From Alphaproteobacteria bacterium (GTDB lineage Bacteria; Pseudomonadota; Alphaproteobacteria; GCA-2731375), in the NCBI GenBank assembly GCA_030746295.1, contig JASLMY010000160.1, positions 1-11,924 of the forward strand: a stretch of 11,924 nucleotides of DNA, in the 5' to 3' direction. The notes below the pieces were generated by a model. It saw only the letters and a list, made by a program, of their open reading frames with translations, searched no databases and was not told the origin of the DNA. Shown here one piece after another: positions 7,228 to 11,924 of this stretch. The translations under genes were made by a program, and so were the position numbers. Numbering within the stretch: the first letter of the stretch is position 1; every line of letters begins with the position of its first letter.

Positions 7228-8111
7228 TCAGCCGGTCGTCTCGCGCACGCCCTCGAGGTGCGGCGGCACCGGCACGTTGTCGATGAGGCGCGTGCCGGAA
7301 AGGCGGGCAGCGGCGAGCAGGCGGGCCGGCCGGTCGGCGCGCGCGAGCAGCGTCAGGTCCCGGGCGTCCGCCAATTCGAAATAGTCGACCGCGTCGAAAC
7401 CCGCCGTTCGCAGCCGGTCGATTGCGTCGCGAGCCAGCGGCTCGGCCTCGGCGCCGTCCTGCAGGCGCTTCGCGACCTCATGGAGAAGTGCCGCCAGCAG
7501 CGGCGCGATCCGTCGTTCAGCGGTGGAGAGATGGACGTTGCGCGAGGACATGGCGAGGCCGTCCGCCTCGCGGACCGTCTCGACCGCCTGGATCCGGGTC
7601 GGTATATCGAGGTCCCGCACCATCTTGGCGACCACCAGGTACTGCTGATAGTCCTTCTCGCCGAAATAGGCGACGTCGGCCCCGTCTGCAGCAGAAGCTT
7701 GCTGACGACGGTGCTGACGCCGTCGAAATGGCCGGGCCGCTGATGCCCTTCCAGGCAATCGGTCAGGGCCATGACCCCGACCGTGGTGGCGAAGCCGGCC
7801 GGATACATCTCCTCGACGCCGGGCGCGAACAACACCTCGCACCCGACCTCGCGCAGCAGCGCCGCGTCGCGGGCCTCGTCGCGCGGATAGGCCGCCAGGT
7901 CGCCGGCCTCGTTGAACTGCTTGGGATTGACGAAGAGGGTCGCGATGGTGCGATCGCACTCGGCGATGGAGCGGCGGACCAGGGCCAGGTGACCGTCGTG
8001 CAGGCCGCCCATGGTCGGCACCACGCCGACCGCCAGGCCCGAGCGGCGCCAGGCGCCGACGGCCCGCCTCAGCTCGGCCACGGTCCTGACCGTCAGCAGC
8101 TCTGCGGACAC
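7228..8111 (-). pseudogene. panC: Pantoate-beta-alanine ligase (pantothenate synthetase), interrupted by a -1 frameshift
   Basis: PanC condenses pantoate with beta-alanine, using ATP, to make pantothenate, the precursor of coenzyme A. All landmarks are present but in two frames. Frame one has [11 protein letters not shown] (31-41), FVNPKQF (60-66), YPRDEARD and [15 protein letters not shown]. Frame two has [24 protein letters not shown] and the C-terminal domain to the TGA at 7228-7230. The reading changes at a C4 run on the plus strand (7680-7683). One more C would give [16 protein letters not shown] and an intact 294-residue protein, close to the usual length of about 280. The start is GTG 8111, preceded by GGAGAGG (8122-8128) 10 nt upstream; a more upstream GTG at 8150 would add an unusual 13-residue tail. 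It follows the oxidoreductase gene by 40 nt, probably in one operon. It could be a real lesion or a homopolymer sequencing error. Confidence 0.85.
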
Positions 8112-8151
8112 GCCCGTCTCGCCTCTCCTCTGGCCGTGGCCCTCGGTCACA

Positions 8152-9261
8152 CTACTCCGCCGCCTCGGCCCAGGGGAAGACTTGCGGCCAGCGCGAGGGG
8201 TGGCAGCGGATGTAGTTTTCCGAATAGGGCGTCTCGGCGCCCAGGGCCTCGGCTGCGTGCCAGGCCCAGCGCGGGTCGAACATCATGCCGCGCGCCAGCG
8301 CCACCATGTCCGCCTGGCCTGCGGCGACGATGGCCTCGGCCTGCTGCGGCTTGGTGATCATGCCCACGGCCATGGTCGGGATGCCGGCCTCCTTCCTGAC
8401 CTTCTCGGAGAAGGCCACCTGATAGCCGGGACCGAGCGGGATCTGCTGGCTGGGGTCGTTGCCACCAGACGAGACGTCCATGAAGTCGCAGCCGAGCGCC
8501 TTCAGCTCCGTCGAGAGAGCGACCGTCTCCTCGGCCGTCCAGCCGCCGTCGATCCAATCGGTGGCCGAGACCCGGACGCCCAGCACGGTGTCCTCGGGCA
8601 GGGCCTCGCGAACCGCCTGGAAGACCTCGAGCGGCAGGCGCATCCGGTTCTCGAGGCTGCCGCCGTAGTCGTCCTCGCGCCGATTGGAGAGCGGTGAGAG
8701 GAATTCATGCATCAGATAGCCGTGCGCCGCGTGCAGCTCGACCACCCGGAAGCCGATCCGGGCCGCCCGCCGGGCGGCGTCGGCGAAGGCGGCCTTGAGC
8801 TCGCCGATCTCCGCCACGGTCAGCGCGTGCGGCATCGGCCAATCGGCGTAAGGCAGCGCCGAGGGCGCCACCGTCTGCCAGCCGCCGGCGGCCGGCCCTA
8901 TCGGCTGGCCGCCCTCCAGCGGCACCGCCGTCGAGGCCTTGCGACCGGCATGCGCCAGTTGGATGCCCATGGTGACGACGCCGTGCTTGTCGCAGAAGTC
9001 GACGACCCGCTTCAGCGCCGCCTCGGTCTCGTCGGAATGCAGGCTGAGGCAGCCGGGGCTGATCCGGCCCTCGGGCACCACGGCGGTCGCCTCGGTGAAG
9101 ACCAGGCCGGCGGCACCCATGGCATACTGCCCCAGGTGCATCAGGTGCCAATCGGTAGCCATGCCGTCATGGCCCTCGTACTGGCACATCGGTGCCACCA
9201 CGATGCGGTTCGCCAGCGTCACACCACGCAACGTGATCGGCTGGAACAAGGCACTACTCAT
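8152..9261 (-). CDS. NADH:flavin oxidoreductase of the Old Yellow Enzyme family (YqjM/XenA-like)
   Basis: A 369-residue FMN-dependent TIM-barrel ene reductase, expected to reduce activated C=C bonds (enones, maleimides, perhaps nitro compounds or xenobiotics) with NAD(P)H in the cytoplasm. Landmarks of the YqjM/XenA subgroup are visible: VAPMCQY at 22-28 with the flavin-tuning Cys26, [10 protein letters not shown] at 101-110, the substrate-binding pair His177/His180 in [21 protein letters not shown] with Tyr182, [10 protein letters not shown] at 197-206, GVRVSATDW at 228-236, and the phosphate-binding end AVGMI and [15 protein letters not shown] (about 298-335). ATG 9261 has an AGGAGG site (9271-9276) 9 nt upstream, the strongest ribosome site in the window. 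panC follows by 40 nt. The physiological substrate is unknown. Confidence 0.92.
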   Translation of the reverse strand: MSSALFQPITLRGVTLANRIVVAPMCQYEGHDGMATDWHLMHLGQYAMGAAGLVFTEATAVVPEGRISPGCLSLHSDETEAALKRVVDFCDKHGVVTMGIQLAHAGRKASTAVPLEGGQPIGPAAGGWQTVAPSALPYADWPMPHALTVAEIGELKAAFADAARRAARIGFRVVELHAAHGYLMHEFLSPLSNRREDDYGGSLENRMRLPLEVFQAVREALPEDTVLGVRVSATDWIDGGWTAEETVALSTELKALGCDFMDVSSGGNDPSQQIPLGPGYQVAFSEKVRKEAGIPTMAVGMITKPQQAEAIVAAGQADMVALARGMMFDPRWAWHAAEALGAETPYSENYIRCHPSRWPQVFPWAEAAE

Positions 9262-9416
9262 ACCTAAGACCCTCCTCGGTAATGCTCAAGGCAACGACCG
9301 CCCGACATTTCGGTGCGGTCACGTGGCCCTGGTTTTCGCCGATATCGTGGGCGCCGGCAAGCGACGGACTGCGATAGATTAGGAAGACGTCGGTTTGAAC
9401 CCGACCTCGACAATTC
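9262..9416. other. Left part of the intergenic region upstream of the oxidoreductase
   Basis: About 155 bp between the oxidoreductase start and the first inverted-repeat element. It must hold the minus-strand promoter of the oxidoreductase-panC unit, but no convincing -35/-10 pair was found. A small palindrome, GTCGG with CCGAC around 7 nt, lies at about 9390-9406; it could be an operator, or nothing. No ORF with a credible ribosome site is present. Confidence 0.3.
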
Positions 9417-9493
9417 GCTAGTGTCCCGAATCAGAAGTTCGTAGCATTTGTGGCAAGCGCCCGGCGAACTTCTGATTCGATAAGGACACTAGC
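9417..9493. repeat. Inverted-repeat element A (MITE-like, TA-bounded)
   Basis: Outer arms GCTAGTGTCC (9417-9426) and GGACACTAGC (9484-9493) are perfect complements. Inside them a perfect 15-bp stem pairs CGAATCAGAAGTTCG (9427-9441) with CGAACTTCTGATTCG (9465-9479) around a 23-nt loop (9442-9464). The only asymmetry is four unpaired bases, ATAA, at 9480-9483. In total 25 bp can pair. A TA at each end (9419-9420 and 9490-9491) would fit a TA target duplication such as mariner/IS630-type elements make, leaving a 69-bp insert with no coding capacity. It lies between divergent genes, so it is not a terminator of either. Confidence 0.75.
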
Positions 9494-9506
9494 AACCCTT
9501 TGATTG

Positions 9507-9582
9507 TAGTGTGATTTAAGGATTTGAAATTCCTCACCGTGTCCATCCCAGCATTAGTAGGAATTTCAAATCCACCACACTA
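9507..9582. repeat. Inverted-repeat element B (same geometry as A, different stem sequence)
   Basis: Outer arms TAGTGTG (9507-9513) and CACACTA (9576-9582) are perfect complements. A perfect 15-bp stem pairs GGATTTGAAATTCCT (9520-9534) with AGGAATTTCAAATCC (9559-9573) around a 24-nt loop (9535-9558). The unpaired joints are 6 nt (ATTTAA) on the left and 2 nt (AC) on the right. The 15-bp stem, the 23/24-nt loop, the TAGTGT/ACACTA ends and a 4-nt asymmetry are shared with element A just 13 bp away, when B is read on the opposite strand. It is AT-rich compared with its surroundings and has no coding capacity. Confidence 0.75.
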
Positions 9583-9630
9583 GCCTGTGTCCTGAAGTCG
9601 ATAGATCACAAGGCGAGGATGGAGGATGCC

Positions 9631-10404
9631 ATGGCCGAACTCGACGCCCGGCAACAGGCGACCAAGGATGCGTTCATCGAAAACCGCGGCTACTGGGCCG
9701 ACTTCTGGGAGCAGCTGCTAGGCCTCAGCCCGGATTTCTTCGAGGCCTACATGGAGCTCTCCTCGCTGCCGTGGAAGAGCGGCGTCCTGGCGCCCAAAGT
9801 CAAAGAGTTCATCTACATCGCGATCGACGCCGCCACGACGCACCTCTACAAACCCGGCCTGCGCCTGCACATCCAGAACGCGCTCCGCCACGGCGCCAGC
9901 GTCGACGAAATCATGGAGGTGTTGCAGCTGACCAGCAGCCTCGGCATCCACACCTGCACCGTGGGCGTGCCGGTGCTGATCGAGGAGCTGCGCCGCGCCG
10001 GGATGGCGGATGACCTGGACGGCGGCACGCTCAGCGAGAGCCAAGCCGCGCTGAAGCAGGACTTCATGGAGAAGCGCGGCTACTGGAACGACTTCCTCGA
10101 CGGCCTGCTGCAGCTCAGCCCCGAGTTTCTCGCCGCCTACCTGAAGCTCTCCGCCGTGCCCTGGACCACCGGCACGCTCGCGCCGAAGCTGCGCGAGTTC
10201 ATCTACATCGCCATCGACGCCTCGACGACGCACCTCTACGAGCCCGGCCTCCGCCAGCACATCCGCAACGCGCTCGAACTGGGTGCCACCCGCGAAGAGC
10301 TGATGGAGGTGCTGCAACTGACCAGCGTCCTCGGCATTCACAGCATCAGCGAGGGCGTGCCCATGCTGATCGAGGAAGGCAAGGCGGCGGGCGCGCTCGA
10401 CTGA
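9631..10404 (+). CDS. Tandem-duplicated carboxymuconolactone-decarboxylase-like (AhpD-fold) protein
   Basis: A 257-residue protein built of two CMD/AhpD-like helical domains, about 12-124 and 142-254, repeated with an exact 130-residue period and no gaps. By hand count 73 of 113 aligned positions are identical. Each copy has the family core (APK-x-x-EFIYIAIDA-x-TTHLY at 54-73 and 184-203), a conserved PGLR-x-H (His80, His210), and an EIMEVLQLTS or ELMEVLQLTS helix. The redox cysteines of the AhpD CxxC motif are absent, so peroxidase-linked disulfide chemistry is unlikely. A decarboxylase, lyase or ligand-binding role is more plausible. ATG 9631 is preferred because GGAGG (9621-9625) lies 5 nt upstream; ATG 9619, four codons earlier, has its purines too close. 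It converges on the DinB-family gene with an 18-bp gap. Confidence 0.82.
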   Translation: MAELDARQQATKDAFIENRGYWADFWEQLLGLSPDFFEAYMELSSLPWKSGVLAPKVKEFIYIAIDAATTHLYKPGLRLHIQNALRHGASVDEIMEVLQLTSSLGIHTCTVGVPVLIEELRRAGMADDLDGGTLSESQAALKQDFMEKRGYWNDFLDGLLQLSPEFLAAYLKLSAVPWTTGTLAPKLREFIYIAIDASTTHLYEPGLRQHIRNALELGATREELMEVLQLTSVLGIHSISEGVPMLIEEGKAAGALD

Positions 10405-10422
10405 ACCGCGGGCGGGTGCCGC

Positions 10423-10926
10423 TCAGCCAACGCCTCGCCGACGCAGATAGGCGATCAGATCCATCTCCGGCGTCGGGCTGCCGAGGCCGGAGATGATGTC
10501 GGAGGCCTGGCCCCGATGGTGCGTCGCGTGGTTGACGACGTGAGTCAAGATCCAGTCGAGCGGGGTCTCGAAAGGATCTCCCCTGCTGTTGCGATAGATG
10601 ACGTCGGCAGTCAGAGCGGCCTCGTCACGAACCTCGACGAAGGCGACGAGCCGATCATCCTCGGCCGACATGGCGCGGCGCAGGCCGTCGCGGTCGGTCT
10701 CGAGGATCTGGTCGAGGCTTTGAAACCAGCCAAGATCGAGCCCTTCGCAGCGGTCGAGCCAGAGCCGCGTCGCCAGCACGATGTGGTTCAGCGTGCCACC
10801 AAGCGAGCCGAAGAAGGCGCCCCGGTCCTGGGCGAAAGCATCGTCCGGCACGGCCTGCACCTTGGCCCAGAGCTGCTCGTCCGCCCAGACGTTGTAGCGC
10901 GCCAGGGTCGCCAATCGGCTCTTCAT
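10423..10926 (-). CDS. DinB-family protein (putative metal-binding four-helix bundle)
   Basis: A 167-residue protein of the DinB/YfiT-like superfamily of four-helix bundles, some of which bind a divalent metal and act as thiol-dependent S-transferases. Typical features seen: LARYNVWADEQLW near the N-terminus (8-20), GAFFGSLGGTLNHI (36-49) with His48, WLDRCEG (56-62), and THVVNHATHHRGQ (128-140) with His133 and His137, which with His48 would form the usual three-histidine metal site. The length is normal for the family. The ATG lies 9 nt after the stop of the upstream 66-residue gene on the same strand, so they are probably translated from one mRNA. The function in this organism is unknown; the family name comes from a DNA-damage-induced gene but does not imply a DNA-repair role. 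Confidence 0.85.
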   Translation of the reverse strand: MKSRLATLARYNVWADEQLWAKVQAVPDDAFAQDRGAFFGSLGGTLNHIVLATRLWLDRCEGLDLGWFQSLDQILETDRDGLRRAMSAEDDRLVAFVEVRDEAALTADVIYRNSRGDPFETPLDWILTHVVNHATHHRGQASDIISGLGSPTPEMDLIAYLRRRGVG

Positions 10927-10935
10927 GCGTCGCGC

Positions 10936-11136
10936 CTAGCTCTCGCCGGGCTGGTACTCGTTCGAGGCGACGACGGCGTCGTGCAGCAGCTCGTCGGTGA
11001 TCATCCGGGTGAGCTTGGCGACCGCGTCGACCGGATAGCCCGCTGATGATTCGTCGCCGAACTTGCCGGCGGCCACCAGGCCCGCCGCCGCCTCGATGCA
11101 ACTCCCGATCAGGATCGCCCTGCGGTTATCAGCCAT
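10936..11136 (-). CDS. Small protein of unknown function (66 aa)
   Basis: I do not recognise this 66-residue protein. It is supported as a gene by a strong ribosome site, GGGAGG, with its core at 11142-11146, 5 nt before the ATG, and by its 9-nt spacing to the DinB-family gene downstream. The N-terminal part is Ala/Gly-rich and mildly hydrophobic (AILIGSCIEAAAGLVAAGKF), followed by an amphipathic stretch (YPVDAVAKLTRMITDELLHDAVV) that looks helical. There is no charged signal-peptide start followed by a long hydrophobic core, so it is probably cytoplasmic. It has a single cysteine (Cys13). It may be a partner of the DinB-like protein, but only the context suggests this. Confidence 0.6.
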   Translation of the reverse strand: MADNRRAILIGSCIEAAAGLVAAGKFGDESSAGYPVDAVAKLTRMITDELLHDAVVASNEYQPGES

Positions 11137-11251
11137 CTCGACCTCCCTTTCTTCGAACCAATGAAATCTTGCAATGATGATAGCAGCAGACCGCCCTCGC
11201 CCATCAAGGCCGTGGCCGTCGCCGGCCGGCTTCGGCTACCATGCGATGCAG

Positions 11252-11267
11252 TGGCCCGTCGGGGCCA
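11252..11267 (+). other. Small hairpin upstream of the dienelactone hydrolase ribosome site
   Basis: TGGCCC (11252-11257) and GGGCCA (11262-11267) form a perfect 6-bp stem with a 4-nt loop, 7 bp before the AGGGGAGGA ribosome site. In the mRNA leader it could affect initiation, or as DNA serve as an operator half-site pair. In this GC-rich sequence it may well be chance. Confidence 0.2.
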
Positions 11268-11289
11268 AGGACCAGGGGAGGATCTGAGA

Positions 11290-11924
11290 ATGGGTGAGAC
11301 GGTCAGCTTTGCGTGTCCGGGTGGCGGTAGCGGCTCGGGCCATCTGGCGACGGCGGCAGGCGCCCGCGCCGGGCTAGTCGTCATCCAGGAATGGTGGGGC
11401 CTGAACGACCAGATACGCGGCGTCGCCGACCGCTTCGCGGCGGCCGGCTACACGGCACTGGCACCCGACCTCTATGACGGCCGGGTCACCCAAGAGCCCG
11501 ACGAGGCCAATCACATGATGTCCGGCCTCGACTGGGTCGGCGCCACCGAAGTCGAAGTCCAGGGCGCCGTGCAATATCTGAAGGCGAGCTGCGACAAAGT
11601 CGCGGTCATGGGCTTCTGCATGGGCGGAGCACTGACGGTGATCGCCGGCGTCAAGCTGGCCGACTGCGACGCGGCGGTCTGCTATTACGGCATCCCGCCG
11701 GTCGAGCAGGCCGACCCGGCCGCCATGCGGGTGCCTTTCCAGGGCCATTTCGCCAATCAGGACGAATGGTGCACGCCAGCCGCCGCGGACGCATTGGAGA
11801 CGGCGCTGGCCGGCACCGGAGCGGCTTTCGAGATGTACCGCTACGAGGCCCAGCACGGTTTCTTCAACGAGACCGTCGCCGCGCACGACGCGGCTGCTGC
11901 CGCCCTGTCGTGGGAGCGCACGCT
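11290..11924 (+). CDS. Dienelactone hydrolase family protein (3' end outside window)
   Basis: 211 codons of an alpha/beta hydrolase are visible before the window ends. The catalytic triad of dienelactone hydrolase is present: the nucleophile Cys110 in MGFCMGGA, Asp158 in FANQDEWCTP and His189 in QHGFFN. IQEWWGLNDQIRGVADRFAAAGYTALAPDLY (about 32-62) carries the conserved Glu34 that orients the nucleophile. These enzymes open dienelactones to maleylacetate in chloroaromatic breakdown, but many homologues act on other esters or lactones. ATG 11290 has GGGGAGG (11275-11281) 8 nt upstream. It is divergent from the 66-aa/DinB unit across about 150 bp. The C-terminus is not visible, but at 211 residues the gene should be close to its end, since the family is usually 220-250 residues. 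Confidence 0.88.
   Translation, partial: MGETVSFACPGGGSGSGHLATAAGARAGLVVIQEWWGLNDQIRGVADRFAAAGYTALAPDLYDGRVTQEPDEANHMMSGLDWVGATEVEVQGAVQYLKASCDKVAVMGFCMGGALTVIAGVKLADCDAAVCYYGIPPVEQADPAAMRVPFQGHFANQDEWCTPAAADALETALAGTGAAFEMYRYEAQHGFFNETVAAHDAAAAALSWERT

Noticed and set aside
8112..8150. GTG at 8150 as the panC start.
   Set aside because: It adds 13 residues not seen in typical PanC and has no good ribosome site, whereas GTG 8111 has GGAGAGG 10 nt upstream.
7422..8357. A long plus-strand ORF spanning panC and the end of the oxidoreductase.
   Set aside because: It is Arg/Pro/Ala-rich without motifs and crosses the boundary of two clear minus-strand genes.
9385..9412. On the minus strand, GTCGG-GTTCAAA-CCGAC looks like a tRNA T-arm, hinting at a tRNA remnant beside the inverted repeats.
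   Set aside because: The loop does not begin with TTC when the 5-bp stem is paired, no acceptor or anticodon arm can be found around it, and no CCA follows. It is listed only as a small palindrome.
9417..9582. The inverted repeats as integron attC sites or CRISPR repeats.
   Set aside because: There is no RYYYAAC/GTTRRRY core pair, no integrase, and only two units with different stem sequences, so neither an attC array nor a CRISPR array fits.
9417..9582. The inverted repeats as rho-independent terminators.
   Set aside because: They lie upstream of the starts of two divergent genes rather than downstream of a stop, and no T-run follows the stems.

Overview
The window is GC-rich, densely coded and on both strands. 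It looks like the chromosome of an alphaproteobacterium, possibly of the Rhodospirillales or a related order. This rests on the base composition, a DUF992-type exported protein, a soluble multi-PAS hybrid histidine kinase with a VAHDFNNLM phosphoacceptor motif, and the general style of the genes. No ribosomal or other phylogenetic marker is present, so the assignment is an inference.

Layout, left to right. (1) The last codons of a probable AMP-forming acyl-CoA synthetase are followed after 20 bp by a class I SAM-dependent methyltransferase. (2) After 225 bp with GC-rich hairpins and a candidate promoter comes a very large soluble sensor kinase: seven PAS domains, HisKA, HATPase and a C-terminal receiver. 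(3) Convergent to it is a Rossmann-fold protein that resembles cyanobacterial acyl-ACP reductase, including a cysteine at the catalytic position. (4) Divergent from that is a small secreted DUF992 protein with a good sigma70-like promoter. (5) On the minus strand, an Old Yellow Enzyme-type oxidoreductase is followed by panC (pantoate-beta-alanine ligase). panC is broken by a single-base frameshift in a C homopolymer. (6) A 369-bp intergenic region holds two adjacent inverted-repeat elements of about 75 bp with the same geometry, both bounded by TAGTGT...ACACTA. (7) A protein made of two cysteine-free carboxymuconolactone-decarboxylase-like domains, repeated with an exact 130-residue period. 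(8) A minus-strand pair: a 66-aa protein of unknown function and a DinB-family protein. (9) A dienelactone hydrolase running off the right edge.

Most genes look like ordinary accessory metabolism: acyl activation, methyl transfer, flavin-dependent ene reduction, CMD-like and dienelactone hydrolase functions of the kind found in aromatic or lactone breakdown. The genes sit in short transcription units on alternating strands, and no single pathway joins them. The items that most deserve a second look are the paired inverted-repeat elements, the acyl-ACP-reductase-like protein outside its usual setting, the panC frameshift, the internal duplications in the kinase and the CMD protein, and a possible 11-codon leader ORF coupled to the kinase start. 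I found no CRISPR array, no complete insertion sequence with a transposase, no tRNA or rRNA and no obvious defence system.
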